Shown: positions 26,021-36,521, numbered from the stretch's first letter. The stretch: DNA of 64,000 nt from Allosaccharopolyspora coralli (GCF_009664835.1 NZ_CP045929.1:1860001-1924000), one strand, 5' to 3'. A program made the numbers and translations. Notes: generated by a model not told the origin, from the letters alone.

Positions 26021-27691
26021 GTGGCATCTCCTGACGGGCACATCAGCCCAAGGCGCTATCTCTCGATCTTCGCGTTGATCGTGGCCGCACTGTATTCACT
26101 GGTGTTCTTCACCGGTGACGGAAGCCTGGCCCCGAAGCTCGGAATCGACCTGCAGGGCGGTACGCGGGTCACGCTGACCGCGCGCACCACGGACGGTCAG
26201 CCGCCCAGCAACGAGCAGCTCACCCAGGCCCGCAACATCATCGAGACCCGTGTCAACGGAATGGGCGTGCAGGGCTCGGAAGTCACGCAGGACGGCTCGA
26301 ACCTGGTCATCACCGTCCCCGGCGAGGGCGGCGAGGAGGCCAAGCAGCTCGGGCAGACCGCGCAGCTGAACTTCCGCAAGGTCGTGCCGAACATGACCAT
26401 GCCCGCGAACCCGGGCGCCCAGCCGGGGCAAGCACCCGGCCCGGGACAGCAGCAGCCACCTGCGCCGGGCCAGCCCGCGCCCAGCGGTCAGGGGCCCGCA
26501 GGCACCGCGCCGCAGGACGCCCGCACCCAGCAGGACGACTCCGGCGACCAGTCCCGCGAGGACGCCCAGCGCCAGCAAGCCATCGCCCAGGCCAAGCAGA
26601 CCCGCCAGAGCACGGATCCGGCCACGCAGATGCAGGCGCTGACGCAGCTCGACTGCAACGCCGAGGACCCGTTGCGCGGCAACGACGACCCGAGTCTCCC
26701 GCTGGTCACCTGTGGTCAGGACAAACAGGAGAAGTTCGTCCTCGAACCGGTGTTCCTCGAGGGCAGAGAGATCGCGAACGCCTCGGCCCAGCCGCCGAAC
26801 CAGCAGAGCGGACAGTCGGGCTGGTCGGTGAACCTCGAGTTCAAGAGCGGCGGCGCGAGCACCTGGGCCGACTTCACCTCGGCAAACGTGAATCAGCGGG
26901 CCGCGTTCGTGCTCGACTCCCAGGTGGTGTCGGCGCCGAACATCAACGAGCCGCTGCTCGGCGGCAACGCCAACATCACCGGACAGTTCAACCAGCAAAG
27001 CGCGACGCAGCTCGCGGACGTGCTCAAGTACGGCTCGTTGCCGCTGGCCTTCGACCAGTCCGAGGCCGAGACGGTCTCGGCGTCGCTGGGACTGGCCTCG
27101 ATGGAGGCGGGACTCATCGCAGGCGGTATCGGTCTGCTGCTGGTGGCCGTCTACTGCCTGTTCTACTACCGGATGCTGGGGATCCTGACGATCCTGTCGC
27201 TGATCCTTTCCGGCGCCATCGTCTACGGCGTGCTGATCCTGCTGGGCAGATGGATCGGCTTCACTCTCGACCTCGCGGGGATCGCAGGCTTCATCATCGC
27301 CATCGGGATCACCGCGGACTCGTTCATCATCTTCTTCGAGAGACTCAAGGACGAGATACGCGAGGGCCGCACGTTCCGTTCCTCCGTGCCACGCGCGTGG
27401 GTGCGGTCGCGCCGCACGATCCTGTCCGCGGACGCGGTGAGCTTCCTGGCCGCCGCCGTGCTGTACGTGCTCGCGGTCGGGCAGGTGAAGGGCTTCGCGT
27501 TCACCCTCGGGATGTCCACCGTGCTCGACCTCATCGTCGTGTTCCTGGTGACGCACCCGTTGGTGGTCTTGGCCTCGAAGAACAAGTTCCTGTCGAAACC
27601 GTCGGTGACGGGGTTGGGTGCGGTGCAGCGCATGGGTGCCGAGCAACGGGCGGCGCGCAAGCGTTCCGCTTCGACCGCGAAGGAGGCGTGA
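26021..27691 (+). CDS. secD: Protein translocase subunit SecD
   Basis: 556 residues. N-terminal helix (LSIFALIVAALYSLVFF), then GIDLQGGTRVTL, the periplasmic head with RVNGMGVQGSEV, and five C-terminal helices including the LGLASMEAGLIAGGIGLLLV and IGITADSFIIFFERLKDE segments. It uses the proton gradient to complete export by SecYEG. Residues about 126-205 form a proline/glutamine-rich insertion (PGQAPGPGQQQPPAPGQPAP), typical of actinobacterial SecD. GTG 26021 is used. secF follows after one base beyond the stop. Confidence 0.96.
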   Translation: MASPDGHISPRRYLSIFALIVAALYSLVFFTGDGSLAPKLGIDLQGGTRVTLTARTTDGQPPSNEQLTQARNIIETRVNGMGVQGSEVTQDGSNLVITVPGEGGEEAKQLGQTAQLNFRKVVPNMTMPANPGAQPGQAPGPGQQQPPAPGQPAPSGQGPAGTAPQDARTQQDDSGDQSREDAQRQQAIAQAKQTRQSTDPATQMQALTQLDCNAEDPLRGNDDPSLPLVTCGQDKQEKFVLEPVFLEGREIANASAQPPNQQSGQSGWSVNLEFKSGGASTWADFTSANVNQRAAFVLDSQVVSAPNINEPLLGGNANITGQFNQQSATQLADVLKYGSLPLAFDQSEAETVSASLGLASMEAGLIAGGIGLLLVAVYCLFYYRMLGILTILSLILSGAIVYGVLILLGRWIGFTLDLAGIAGFIIAIGITADSFIIFFERLKDEIREGRTFRSSVPRAWVRSRRTILSADAVSFLAAAVLYVLAVGQVKGFAFTLGMSTVLDLIVVFLVTHPLVVLASKNKFLSKPSVTGLGAVQRMGAEQRAARKRSASTAKEA

Positions 27692-27692
27692 G

Positions 27693-28922
27693 ATGACGAC
27701 TCCGGAGACACCCGGCGCCACGGAACCCACGAGCGTGTGGCAGCGGCTGCACACCGGCACCGGCGCGTTCGACATCGTCGGCAACCGCAAACGGTTCTAC
27801 GCCATGTTCGCGCTGCTCATCGCGGTGTGTGCCGGAACGATGGGGATCAAGGGCTTCAACTTCGGTATCGACTTCGTGGGCGGTACCAAGATTCAGATGC
27901 CCGCGGTCGGAGCCCAGGGGCCGATCACCACTGACCAGGTGGAGGATGCCTACCAGGACGCCCTTGGCCGGGGTCCCGAGACGGTGCAGCTCGTGGGTGC
28001 GGGCGACAGCGAGACGATCCAGATTCGGACGGAGTCGCTGAACACCCAGGACGTCAACGTCCTCAAGGAAGGCCTGTTCGACTCGCTGCAACCGGTCGGC
28101 GCCAACGGGCAGCCGACGCCCCAGGCCATCAGCGACAGTGCGGTGAGCGGCACGTGGGGCGGTGAGATCACCCAGCAGGCGGTGCTCGCGCTCGTCGTGT
28201 TCCTCGTGCTCGTGACCGTGTTCCTGGCCTTCTACTTCGAGAGATGGATGGCGGTCGCCGCGCTGGTGGCGTTGCTGCACGACATCGTGGTGACGATGGG
28301 CGTGTACGCGATCCTGGGCTTCGAGGTCACCCCGGCCACGGTGATCGGTCTGCTCACGATTCTCGGCTTCTCGCTGTACGACACCGTCGTCGTCTTCGAC
28401 AAGGTCAAGGAGAACACCCGTGGCATCCTCGGACTGACGCGCAGGACGTACTCGGAAGCGGCGAACCTCGCCGTCAACCAGACGTTGATGCGGTCGATCA
28501 ACACGTCGATCGTGGCACTGCTGCCGGTGCTGGGGCTGCTGGTGGTCGGCTCCGGGCTGCTCGGCGTCGGCGTGCTGCGGGACCTGGCTCTGGTGCAGCT
28601 GACGGGCATGCTCGCCGGTGTGGTCTCGTCCGTGCTGCTGGCGACGCCGCTGCTGGTGGACTTCAAGATGCGCGATCCCAAGTACCGCGCGCAGGAGGCG
28701 AAGGTGCAGCAGCGCCGTCGGCGTCGCGCGGCCCAGGAGGCGGGCGAGGAGCTGCCGGAGGAAGAGGAAATCTCGGTACGCGACGCCTCCAAGGACACCG
28801 TGTCCGCGCGTCGCGAGCGTGAGATGGCCGCGGCGTCGAGCCCCGCCGCCCGGACCGGCAAGGGGCCCGAGTCCCGCCCGCAGGGCAAGTCCGGCAGGCC
28901 GACCGGCAAGAAGCGCCGGTGA
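27693..28922 (+). CDS. secF: Protein translocase subunit SecF
   Basis: 409 residues, six-helix partner of SecD. FNFGIDFVGGTKIQMP is the SecF counterpart of the SecD head start, and the helices contain LLTILGFSLYDTVVVFDKVKEN and LMRSINTSIVALLPVLGLL. The C-terminal 80 residues are basic and disordered. ATG 27693 has AGGAGG six bases upstream. apt overlaps its stop codon. Confidence 0.96.
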   Translation: MTTPETPGATEPTSVWQRLHTGTGAFDIVGNRKRFYAMFALLIAVCAGTMGIKGFNFGIDFVGGTKIQMPAVGAQGPITTDQVEDAYQDALGRGPETVQLVGAGDSETIQIRTESLNTQDVNVLKEGLFDSLQPVGANGQPTPQAISDSAVSGTWGGEITQQAVLALVVFLVLVTVFLAFYFERWMAVAALVALLHDIVVTMGVYAILGFEVTPATVIGLLTILGFSLYDTVVVFDKVKENTRGILGLTRRTYSEAANLAVNQTLMRSINTSIVALLPVLGLLVVGSGLLGVGVLRDLALVQLTGMLAGVVSSVLLATPLLVDFKMRDPKYRAQEAKVQQRRRRRAAQEAGEELPEEEEISVRDASKDTVSARREREMAAASSPAARTGKGPESRPQGKSGRPTGKKRR

Positions 28923-29467
28923 CCGGGGCGGTCCGTGTCTCGGACTCCGGCACGGCCGGCCTCCGAGACGTGGCGGGGCTCGTCCGCGACGTTCCCGACT
29001 TCCCCCAGCCGGGCGTCCTGTTCCGGGACATCGGGCCGGTGCTCGCCGATCCGGAGGGCTTCGCCGCCGTCGTCGGCGCGCTGGCCGGTGCAGCCGAGTT
29101 CGACGTGGTGGCCGGTGTCGAGGCGCGGGGCTTCCTGCTCGGCGCGGCCGTCGCCCACGCTCGGGGTGTCGGCGTCGTCGGCCTGCGCAAGCCGGGCAAA
29201 CTGCCGGTCGTGGCCGATCGGGTCGACTACGACCTGGAGTACGGCTCGGCGTCTCTGGAGTTGCCCGGCGGCGTCCTTCGCTCGGGTCAGCGGGTCCTCG
29301 TGGTGGACGACGTGCTGGCCACCGGTGGCACGCTCGCGGCTGCCTGCGAGCTCGTGACCAGGTCGGAAGCCAGCGTCGCTGAAGCGGCGGTGGTGTTGGA
29401 GATCGCGGCTCTGCCCGGCCGGGACGCCGTGCGCGAGTGGCCGTTGCGGTCGCTGCTCGTCGGCTAG
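28919..29467 (+). CDS. apt: Adenine phosphoribosyltransferase
   Basis: 182 residues, salvages adenine with PRPP to AMP. VPDFPQPGVLFRDIGPVLADP is the APRT start and VLVVDDVLATGGTLAAACEL is the PRPP-binding motif. GVEARGFLLGAAVAHARGVG is also diagnostic. GTG 28919 overlaps the secF stop. Adjacent to relA as in mycobacteria, though a pseudogene and a small protein gene lie between. Its stop codon overlaps the end of the decayed methyltransferase on the other strand. Confidence 0.95.
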   Translation: MTGAVRVSDSGTAGLRDVAGLVRDVPDFPQPGVLFRDIGPVLADPEGFAAVVGALAGAAEFDVVAGVEARGFLLGAAVAHARGVGVVGLRKPGKLPVVADRVDYDLEYGSASLELPGGVLRSGQRVLVVDDVLATGGTLAAACELVTRSEASVAEAAVVLEIAALPGRDAVREWPLRSLLVG

Positions 29468-29683
29468 TTGGACCGGCGGCCTAGTCCGGCGTAGCACCCG
29501 CTCGCCGCCAGGGTGGGATCGTCTTTGCGCCAGCGACGTGCCAGCACGATCCCGGGCTCGACGAGGGGGGGTCTGCGGATGGTGCCGGTGCGCGCTCTCG
29601 TGGACGTTGCCCCAGTGGGGATCCCGGAGTCAGATCGAGGAACTGGTCGATGCCGAGCGTGCCCAGGAAGGTGACCACACGGG
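29464..29683 (-). pseudogene. Decayed DUF574 S-adenosyl methyltransferase remnant
   Basis: The minus strand encodes RVVTFLGTLGIDQFLDL and, one frame over, GIPTG then NVHE, matching RAVRYCVDNGIDQFLDLGSGIPTVGNVHE of the intact gene at 7211. After a gap it resumes with LVEPGIVLARRW...AGLGRRSN, matching the C-terminal DPGVVYVPLW...AAVGR. The N-terminal third and about 450 bases in the middle are missing, and a frameshift separates the two parts of the SAM motif. This is a clear relic. It occupies most of the 334-base gap between apt and the small CXXC gene. Confidence 0.65.
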
Positions 29684-29789
29684 AGACTCCCTTCGCTCAG
29701 GCAGTTTCTCGTCAGAAGGTCATGGTCGGCAGAGGAACATCGGAACGGCAGACAGCGCTGAGGCTGTCGATGCGGGTCAGCGCTCCCGG

Positions 29790-29801
29790 TATACTGGATC
29801 T
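29790..29801 (+). promoter_or_regulatory. Promoter -10 element for a leaderless gene
   Basis: TATACT (29790-29795) is a near-consensus -10 hexamer, unusual in this GC-rich sequence. It is six bases before a GTG at 29802 that opens a conserved-looking reading frame. That spacing puts the transcription start at the GTG itself, so the mRNA would lack a 5' leader. A weak -35 (TGTCGA at 29766) is possible. Confidence 0.55.
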
Positions 29802-30086
29802 GTGCGATGTCTCGAATGCGAACGGGACACGTCCCACGTCACCGACGGGCTGTGTCCCACCTGCGCGCTGCGGTCCGAACGTGGGGTCAACGAGCTCGTG
29901 GGAGACACGCCGGTCGAGTACTGCGAATTCAATGGCAAGGCCATGAAGATTTCCGGGCTGCCCGCGCACACTCACCTCGCTGACACGACGACCGAACACG
30001 CGGATTCGGCCGTACCCGGCTCCGTGCTCAACGCCCCGGACATCGACCGTGAGACCACGCTGCGCAATGCAGGCGGTGGCGCCTAG
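29802..30086 (+). CDS. Small CXXC protein, function unknown
   Basis: 94 residues. Two CXXC pairs, CLEC and CPTC, separated by about 13 residues suggest a small zinc ribbon at the N-terminus. The rest (ELVGDTPVEYCEFNGKAMKISGLPAHTHLA) is hydrophilic with a polar tail. I recognise no named family. There is no Shine-Dalgarno site; a -10 hexamer six bases upstream points to leaderless translation from GTG 29802. It lies between apt and relA. Confidence 0.6.
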   Translation: MRCLECERDTSHVTDGLCPTCALRSERGVNELVGDTPVEYCEFNGKAMKISGLPAHTHLADTTTEHADSAVPGSVLNAPDIDRETTLRNAGGGA

Positions 30087-30306
30087 ATGAACACGGAGCG
30101 CGCCGTTCGGGCCCGAGCGCGTGAGCGAGGGACCGGTGATCGGCCCGACCGAACGGCGAGGGGGCGTTCCTCGGTACGGACGGACCGTTCGTCGTGGCCG
30201 ACGCGATCCCGGCACGGAGTGCCTCGGCAGTAGCGGTATCCTCGATACACGGGTCCTTGAGGACCGGACCTGGGACGAGTGACCATCGCGGCGCCCGGGA
30301 GCGTGT

Positions 30307-32622
30307 GTGAGCCAAGACCTCGAGCCGACCGCGTCGGCCGTCGGGCCGACCTCGCCGCGACCTGCGTCGAAGACGCGGCGGGTGCGGGCCCGGTTGGCGC
30401 GGCGGATCACAGCGCAACGGCCGGGGACCCTCAAGCAGGTGCTCGAGCCGCTGGCCGCGGTGCATCGTGACCTGCATCCGCAGGCCGACCTCGGACTGCT
30501 GCAGCGCGCCTACGACGTCGCCGAACACCAGCACAGCGAGCAGCGGCGCAAGTCCGGCGACCCGTACATCACCCATCCGCTCGCGGTGGCGACGATCCTC
30601 GGCGAGCTGGGAATGGACACGACCACGCTGGTCGCCGCGCTGCTGCACGACACGGTGGAGGACACGGCCTACTCGGTCGACGACCTGGCAGCGGACTTCG
30701 GCGACGAGGTCGCGCACTTGGTCGACGGGGTCACCAAGCTGGACAAGGTCAAGCTGGGGGCGGCGGCCGAGGCCGAGACCATCCGCAAGATGGTGATCGC
30801 GATGGCCCGCGACCCGCGGGTGCTGGTGATCAAGCTCGCGGATCGGCTGCACAACATGCGCACGATGCGGTTCCTGCCGCCGGAGAAGCAGGCCCGCAAG
30901 GCGCGCGAGACACTGGAGGTGCTGGCCCCGCTCGCGCACCGCCTCGGGATGGCGACCGTGAAGTGGGAGCTGGAGGACCTCGCGTTCGCGATCCTGCAGC
31001 CGAAGAAGTACGACGAGATCGTGCGCCTCGTCGCGAACCGCGCCCCGTCGCGGGACACCTACCTCAACAAGGTGGTCGAGGAGCTCTCCACGCATCTGAA
31101 GCCTGCCCGGTTGTCGGCGACGGTCGAGGGGCGTCCGAAGCACTACTACTCGATCCACCAGAAGATGATCGTCCGGGGTCGCGACTTCGACGACATCCAC
31201 GACCTGGTGGGTGTGCGGATCCTCGTCGACGAGGTGCGGGACTGCTACGCGGCGATGGGCGTGGTGCACGCGCTGTGGCAGCCGATGCCCGGCCGGTTCA
31301 AGGACTACATCGCCCAGCCCCGGTTCGGCGTGTACCAGTCGTTGCACACCACGGTGATCGGCCCGGAGGGCAAACCGCTCGAGGTGCAGATCCGCACCCA
31401 GGAGATGCACCGTACGGCCGAGTACGGCATCGCGGCGCACTGGCGCTACAAGGAGACCAAGGGCCGCAACGGGCAGCAGGCCGGCGGCAAACAGGCCGTC
31501 GAGGTCGACGAGATGGCGTGGATGCGCCAACTGCTCGATTGGCAGCGAGAGGCCGCCGACCCCGGTGAGTTCCTCGAGTCCTTGCGCTACGACCTCCAGA
31601 CTCGCGAGATCTTCGTGTTCACCCCGAAGGGCGACGTCATTACCTTGCCCTCCGGGTCGACGCCGGTGGATTTCGCCTACACAGTGCACACCGAGGTCGG
31701 CCACCGCTGCATCGGCGCGCGCGTCAACGGTCGGCTCGTCGCGCTCGAACGCAAGCTGGAGAACGGCGAGGTCATCGAGATCTTCACCTCGAAGGCCGAG
31801 GGCTCCGGGCCGAGCCGGGACTGGTTGTCGTTCGTTGCCTCGCCGCGGGCGAAGACGAAGATCAAGCAGTGGTTCGCCAAGGAACGGCGGGAGGAGGCGA
31901 TCGACTCCGGCAAGGACGCGATCGCCAGGGAGATACGCCGCCTCGGGCTGCCGCTGCAACGCCTGGTCTCCGCCGAATCGATCGGCGCGGTCGCCAAGGA
32001 GTTGCACTACGTCGACATCACCGCCCTGTACGCGGCGGTGGGGGAGCGGCAGCTTTCCGCGCACCATCTCGTGCAGCGGCTCGTCGCACTGATCGGCGGT
32101 GAGGACCAGGCCGAGGACGAGATCGCCGAACGGTCGACGCCGTCGACGATCCAGCGCCGCAGCACCGGAGACTCCGGCGTCGTGGTCAAGGACGTCAGCG
32201 ACGTGTGGACGAAGCTCGCGAAGTGCTGCACCCCGGTGCCGGGCGACGAGATCCTCGGGTTCGTCACCCGGGGCGGTGGGGTCAGTGTGCATCGCACCGA
32301 CTGCACGAACGCCGACGACCTGCGCAAGGAACCGGAGCGGTTGGTCGAGGTGGAGTGGGCGCCGACGTCGTCGTCGCTGTTCCTGGTGGCGATCCAGGTC
32401 GAGGCGCTGGACCGGCACCGGCTGCTCTCCGACGTCACGAAGATCCTCGCCGACGAGCGGGTGAACATCCTCTCGGCGTCGGTGACCACGTCGAACGACC
32501 GGGTCGCGGTGAGTCGCTTCTCGTTCGAGATGGGCGACCCCAAGCATCTCGGGCACGTGCTCAAGGCGGTCCGCAACATCGAGGGCGTCTACGACGTCTA
32601 CCGCATCACCTCGGCTACGTGA
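30307..32622 (+). CDS. relA: Bifunctional (p)ppGpp synthetase/hydrolase Rel
   Basis: 771 residues, long RelA/SpoT homologue. An HD hydrolase domain ([20 protein letters not shown], about residue 115), a synthetase domain ([38 protein letters not shown]), a TGS domain ([33 protein letters not shown]), a zinc-finger-like [17 protein letters not shown], and a C-terminal ACT domain. Both catalytic halves look intact, so it should make and degrade (p)ppGpp. GTG 30307 is chosen because it follows a GGGAGCGTGT tract. Confidence 0.96.
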   Translation: MSQDLEPTASAVGPTSPRPASKTRRVRARLARRITAQRPGTLKQVLEPLAAVHRDLHPQADLGLLQRAYDVAEHQHSEQRRKSGDPYITHPLAVATILGELGMDTTTLVAALLHDTVEDTAYSVDDLAADFGDEVAHLVDGVTKLDKVKLGAAAEAETIRKMVIAMARDPRVLVIKLADRLHNMRTMRFLPPEKQARKARETLEVLAPLAHRLGMATVKWELEDLAFAILQPKKYDEIVRLVANRAPSRDTYLNKVVEELSTHLKPARLSATVEGRPKHYYSIHQKMIVRGRDFDDIHDLVGVRILVDEVRDCYAAMGVVHALWQPMPGRFKDYIAQPRFGVYQSLHTTVIGPEGKPLEVQIRTQEMHRTAEYGIAAHWRYKETKGRNGQQAGGKQAVEVDEMAWMRQLLDWQREAADPGEFLESLRYDLQTREIFVFTPKGDVITLPSGSTPVDFAYTVHTEVGHRCIGARVNGRLVALERKLENGEVIEIFTSKAEGSGPSRDWLSFVASPRAKTKIKQWFAKERREEAIDSGKDAIAREIRRLGLPLQRLVSAESIGAVAKELHYVDITALYAAVGERQLSAHHLVQRLVALIGGEDQAEDEIAERSTPSTIQRRSTGDSGVVVKDVSDVWTKLAKCCTPVPGDEILGFVTRGGGVSVHRTDCTNADDLRKEPERLVEVEWAPTSSSLFLVAIQVEALDRHRLLSDVTKILADERVNILSASVTTSNDRVAVSRFSFEMGDPKHLGHVLKAVRNIEGVYDVYRITSAT

Positions 32623-32640
32623 GGTCGGCGCACTGTGCGT

Positions 32641-32760
32641 GCGGTGCGGGTGGCGGAACCTCCGGGCGCCGTCTCGCTGCGGGCGCGCCTTCTTGGGTAG
32701 CGACCTACGCGGCGAAGGCACTGCCCTCGCGAGCCGACGCTCGGAGAACCCGCGGCGGTG
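32641..32760 (+). ncRNA. Candidate structured RNA element (repeat family A, copy 7, full core)
   Basis: The same nested fold as at 12962. GCGG (32653) pairs with CCGC (32750-32753), an AAC/AAC loop follows, and CTCCGGGCGCCGTCTCGC (32660-32677) pairs with 32729-32746 over 16 of 18 positions. Inside, GCCTTC (32687-32692) pairs with GAAGGC (32714-32719) and GTAG with CTAC around CGAC. Stem sequences differ from copy 2 but still pair, while CTTGRGTAG and CTACGCGGCGA are conserved. It lies between the convergent relA and cyclophilin genes. Confidence 0.45.
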
Positions 32761-32835
32761 CCGGTGGCGTACGTGGCGGAAGGCGCCTTGCGGCCCTTGC
32801 CCATGCCTGCACCCCGGCACCGCCGAGTGGATCGG

Positions 32836-33690
32836 TCAGGCTTGGACCTGGACGTCGTTGAAGGTGACGTCGAGGTTCGGCTTGCCGCCGCCGGGGCTGG
32901 GTTCGAAAGAGCCGTCGTGACCGGCCTTCGCGATCTCGTCGATGACCTTGAGGCCGTCGGCTGAGATCGTCCCGAACACCGTGTAGTCCGGGGGCAGCGG
33001 CGCCTCACCGAAGACCATGAAGAACTGGCTGCCGTTGGTGTCCGGCCCCGAGTTCGCCATCGCGAGGTAGCCCCGCCCGTACTGCAGCTCGGGGAACGTC
33101 TCGTCCGCGAACGAGTATCCGGGACCACCGCTGCCCTGTCCGGTCGGGTCGCCGCACTGCAGCATCTGCAAGCCTTCGGTCCCGATCCGGTGGCAGCTGG
33201 TGGCGTCGTAGAAGTCCTGCTGGGCGAGCGAGACGAAGCTGTTCACCGCGCACGGCGCCAGCGGGCGATCCAGCGTCAACGGGATGTCGCCCTGGCTGGA
33301 CTTGATCGTCGCCTCGACGGTGCCCTTCGAGGACGTGTCGCCGCCTTCGGGCGGCTGCACCGGCTTCGACGCTTGTCCGTTCGCCGGGTACTCGCACTGC
33401 ACCGGGTCGGGTAGCGGCTGCGGACGCTGCGGCGCTGGTGCGGGCTCAGTGGGAATGTTGACAGGCTGTGCCTGCTCGCCCTGTTGCCCCTGCTGGCCGC
33501 CCGGAGCCGCGGCGGGGTCCTCACCGCTGGTGCTACTGAAGTACGCGAAGCCCACGACGACCGCGACGACGACGGCGACCGTCGTTCCGATCGCGATCAT
33601 CCGTTGCCGTTTGGCCTTCTGTTCGCGCGTGGCGATCTGGCGTTCGAGCTTGCGCTTGGCGGCCGCACGGCGCTGTTCGTTGCTGGGCAC
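32836..33690 (-). CDS. Membrane-anchored cyclophilin-type peptidyl-prolyl isomerase
   Basis: About 284 residues. A basic N-terminus, one transmembrane helix (IAIGTTVAVVVAVVVGFAYF, about 30-50), a proline-rich linker, and a C-terminal cyclophilin domain (FVSLAQQDFYDATSCHRIGT to QFFMVFGEAPLPPDYTVFGTI). It probably catalyses prolyl isomerisation outside the membrane. Corresponds to Rv2582 (PpiB) by position next to relA. GTG 33690 is chosen because GGGAGGGAGCAGG is directly upstream. Cyclophilin active-site residues FxxF and an Arg in CHRIG are present. Confidence 0.9.
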   Translation of the reverse strand: MPSNEQRRAAAKRKLERQIATREQKAKRQRMIAIGTTVAVVVAVVVGFAYFSSTSGEDPAAAPGGQQGQQGEQAQPVNIPTEPAPAPQRPQPLPDPVQCEYPANGQASKPVQPPEGGDTSSKGTVEATIKSSQGDIPLTLDRPLAPCAVNSFVSLAQQDFYDATSCHRIGTEGLQMLQCGDPTGQGSGGPGYSFADETFPELQYGRGYLAMANSGPDTNGSQFFMVFGEAPLPPDYTVFGTISADGLKVIDEIAKAGHDGSFEPSPGGGKPNLDVTFNDVQVQA

Positions 33691-33844
33691 CCTGCTCCCT
33701 CCCGGTCCGTTGTGACCTGACGTCGGCACGCAGTTTATGCGGTGGCGGGTTCGGCGAAACCGCCCGAGGTGGGCCAGCTAGCCTGGGGAGGTCGCGTCGT
33801 GCGTGGCGCGGTGTCCTCCGTCGGTCGAACGAAAGGTGGCGCGC

Positions 33845-34531
33845 GTGCTTGTCGTCGGGTTCCCGGTCGGCGCGTTCCAGGCGAACTGCTACGTCCTCGC
33901 TCCGGGGCGAGGGCAGCATTGTGTCGTCGTCGACCCAGGTCAGGACGCCCTCGACGGGATCGCGGAGCAGCTGTCCGAACACGAGCTGACCCCGGCAGGC
34001 GTGCTGCTCACCCACGGACACTTCGACCACGTGTACTCGGCGGAACAGGTCTGCCGCGAGCACGGTGTCCCGGCGTGGATCCATCCAGACGACCGGTACA
34101 TGCTCACCGACCCGGCTGCCGGAATCGGCCCGATGGGGCAGCAACTGCTCGGCGACCTGTCGGCCTGGCCCGCGCCGCCGGAGGTCCGGGAGATCGCCGA
34201 CGGCGACGTCATCGAGGCGGCGGGCCTGCGATTCGACGTCACGCACAGCCCCGGCCACACCGGCGGATCGGTGCTCTTCGGTGCCGGTACCGACGAGGGC
34301 GGTCGCCTCGTGCTCGCGGGCGACACGCTGTTCGCCGGTGCCATCGGACGGACCGACATGCCCGGCGGCGACCACGGGCAGATGCTGCGCACCCTGGCCG
34401 AGCGCGTGCTGCCGATGGACGACGAGGTCGTCGTCCTGCCGGGCCACGGACCCACCACGACGATCGGGCGCGAACGCGCGGAGAACCCGTTCCTGCAGGG
34501 GCTGGCGACCCCGGACGGCTCCGCTTCGTGA
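33845..34531 (+). CDS. MBL-fold metallohydrolase (glyoxalase II-like)
   Basis: 228 residues. The metallo-beta-lactamase signature [14 protein letters not shown] (HxHxDH) is near residue 60; later metal ligands lie in [31 protein letters not shown] and [10 protein letters not shown]. Members hydrolyse thioesters such as S-lactoylglutathione or, in actinobacteria, mycothiol adducts; the substrate is unproven. GTG 33845 lies eight bases after GAAAGG. Next to hisS, as in mycobacteria (Rv2581c-Rv2580c). Confidence 0.9.
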   Translation: MLVVGFPVGAFQANCYVLAPGRGQHCVVVDPGQDALDGIAEQLSEHELTPAGVLLTHGHFDHVYSAEQVCREHGVPAWIHPDDRYMLTDPAAGIGPMGQQLLGDLSAWPAPPEVREIADGDVIEAAGLRFDVTHSPGHTGGSVLFGAGTDEGGRLVLAGDTLFAGAIGRTDMPGGDHGQMLRTLAERVLPMDDEVVVLPGHGPTTTIGRERAENPFLQGLATPDGSAS

Positions 34532-34556
34532 CCCAGGAGAACCGGAACAACCACGG

Positions 34557-35822
34557 ATGACCACTTTCACCGCCCCCAAGGGCATTCCCGAATACTTCCC
34601 GCCGAACTCGGCGGCGTTCCTCGCCGTGCGGGACGCGCTCACCGACGCCGCGCGCCGGGCGGGCTACGGCTACGTCGAGCTACCGCTGTTCGAGGACACC
34701 ACGCTGTTCGCGCGCGGCGTCGGCGAGTCGACCGACGTCGTCAGCAAGGAGATGTACACCTTCGCCGACCGTGGTGGTCGCTCGGTGACCCTGCGCCCCG
34801 AGGGCACCGCCGGCGTCATTCGTTCGGTCATCGAGAACGGACTGGACCGCGGCCAGTTGCCGGTCAAGCTCTACTACCACGGCGCGTTCTTCCGCTACGA
34901 ACGTCCGCAGGCGGGCCGATACCGGCAGTTGCAGCAGGTCGGGGTCGAGGCGATCGGCGTGGACGATCCGGCGTTGGACGCCGAGGTCATCGCGATCGCA
35001 GACGAGGGATACCGGCGGCTCGGGCTCACCGGGCACCGTGTGGACCTCTCGTCCCTCGGCGACGACACGTGCCGCCCGCAGTATCGCGAGCGGCTGCTGG
35101 CGTTCCTGCGGTCGCTGTCGCTCGACGAGGACACACGTGAGCGCGCGGAGATCAACCCGATGCGTGTGCTCGACGACAAGCGTCCCGAGGTGCGCGAGCT
35201 CGTCGCCGACGCGCCGTTGATGGTCGACCACCTCACCGACTCGGCTCGCGAGCACTACGAGTCGGTCAAGCAGCACCTCCGTGACCTCGGAGTCGCGTTC
35301 AACGAGAACCCGCGACTGGTGCGAGGCCTGGATTACTACACGAAGACGACGTTCGAGTTCGTTCACGACGAACTGGGGTCCCAGTCCGGCATCGGAGGTG
35401 GCGGGCGCTACGACGGCTTGATGGCCGAACTGGGCGGGCAGGAGCTCTCCGGTGTCGGGTTCGGACTCGGCGTGGACCGCACCTTGCTGGCCTGCCGGGC
35501 GGAGGGACTCGACGTCGGCAGCGCGGCGCGGTGCGATCTCTACGGGGTCCCGCTCGGCGACGCGGCCAAGCGCCGGCTCGTCCGCGAGGCGGGAGCGTTG
35601 CGCGCGGCCGGCGTCCGGGTCGACCTCGCCTACGGCGGAAAGGGTCTCAAGGGCGCCATGAAGGCGGCCGATAGATCGGGGGCACGGTTCGCTCTCGTCC
35701 TCGGTGAGCGTGACCTCGAAGCGGGGGAGGCGCAGCTCAAGGACCTCAGTACGGGTGAGCAGCGTTCGATGCCATTGGACGGACTGGTCGACGAGGTGCT
35801 CAGCGCGGTGGCGAAGGCATGA
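34557..35822 (+). CDS. hisS: Histidyl-tRNA synthetase
   Basis: 421 residues, class II synthetase. Motif 2 region [24 protein letters not shown], histidine-binding peptides [12 protein letters not shown] and [10 protein letters not shown], and a C-terminal anticodon-binding domain. Normal length. ATG 34557 has CACGGATG upstream with no strong site. The last gene base overlaps the start of the next membrane protein gene. Confidence 0.97.
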   Translation: MTTFTAPKGIPEYFPPNSAAFLAVRDALTDAARRAGYGYVELPLFEDTTLFARGVGESTDVVSKEMYTFADRGGRSVTLRPEGTAGVIRSVIENGLDRGQLPVKLYYHGAFFRYERPQAGRYRQLQQVGVEAIGVDDPALDAEVIAIADEGYRRLGLTGHRVDLSSLGDDTCRPQYRERLLAFLRSLSLDEDTRERAEINPMRVLDDKRPEVRELVADAPLMVDHLTDSAREHYESVKQHLRDLGVAFNENPRLVRGLDYYTKTTFEFVHDELGSQSGIGGGGRYDGLMAELGGQELSGVGFGLGVDRTLLACRAEGLDVGSAARCDLYGVPLGDAAKRRLVREAGALRAAGVRVDLAYGGKGLKGAMKAADRSGARFALVLGERDLEAGEAQLKDLSTGEQRSMPLDGLVDEVLSAVAKA

Positions 35823-36496
35823 CCGACCCCGAGCCGTCGCCGTCGGCTTCACCCGGTGAGCCCGCGCCGGAACCGGAGACGGTTCCGCTCGACCTGCTCG
35901 ACCGCAGCATGATCCGGAAGCGAGCACGCAACGTCGGCGTCGTGGCGATCGTGCTCGGATGTGCGTTCGGCGGACTCGTCGGGCTCGTCGCCGGGCCGAC
36001 GGGGTTTTTCGTCGGTGCCGCCGTCGTGGCAGTGCCGGTGTTGCTGCTCGCGTGGAGCGAGGCCCGCAAGACCTACTGGCTGCGTGGCGGGCGGCTCGGG
36101 GTCCGGGCGTTCGGAACCCGGGTGGTCGACCTCGCCGACGCCGAGCGATTGGACGTGCTGGTCACCGACGTACGGGGAGCACGGACCGTGAGCCTGCTGG
36201 CCAGCGGGCCGCCGAAGGGCAAGACCCTCAACATCGCACTCGCGACCTACGCGGGTACGGGCGGGCGTGAACAGGGCGTCTACTCGCTGCGGCGGCTCGC
36301 CGACGCGCTCGCGGCAACAGGACATTCGCACGCGCTGGTGCTCTCCGAACTGCTCGTCGCCCAGCTGCGTTCCGAGGCCCGGGGCGACGCGGCACCGGAG
36401 CGGCCGTTGTATCGGCTCGCGTCGGCGGCGCCGCAGGGGCGGATGGCGCAGCGAGTGCCCGCCCAGGCGGTGTCCCGCTTCGTCGCATCCCTGTAG
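35819..36496 (+). CDS. Conserved membrane protein, function unknown
   Basis: 225 residues. Two adjacent hydrophobic helices ([20 protein letters not shown] and [16 protein letters not shown], about 40-80) split a short acidic N-terminus from a C-terminal soluble region ([29 protein letters not shown]). I recognise no functional family. Its ATG overlaps the hisS stop (ATGA), so it is co-translated with hisS. Confidence 0.75.
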   Translation: MTDPEPSPSASPGEPAPEPETVPLDLLDRSMIRKRARNVGVVAIVLGCAFGGLVGLVAGPTGFFVGAAVVAVPVLLLAWSEARKTYWLRGGRLGVRAFGTRVVDLADAERLDVLVTDVRGARTVSLLASGPPKGKTLNIALATYAGTGGREQGVYSLRRLADALAATGHSHALVLSELLVAQLRSEARGDAAPERPLYRLASAAPQGRMAQRVPAQAVSRFVASL

Positions 36497-36521
36497 ACGA
36501 GATCCGGCTCTGGAGGCGAGC

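Noticed and set aside
30028-32820. Long minus-strand open frame opposite relA
   Set aside because: relA has complete HD, synthetase, TGS and ACT motifs on the plus strand; the antisense frame is an artefact of GC bias.
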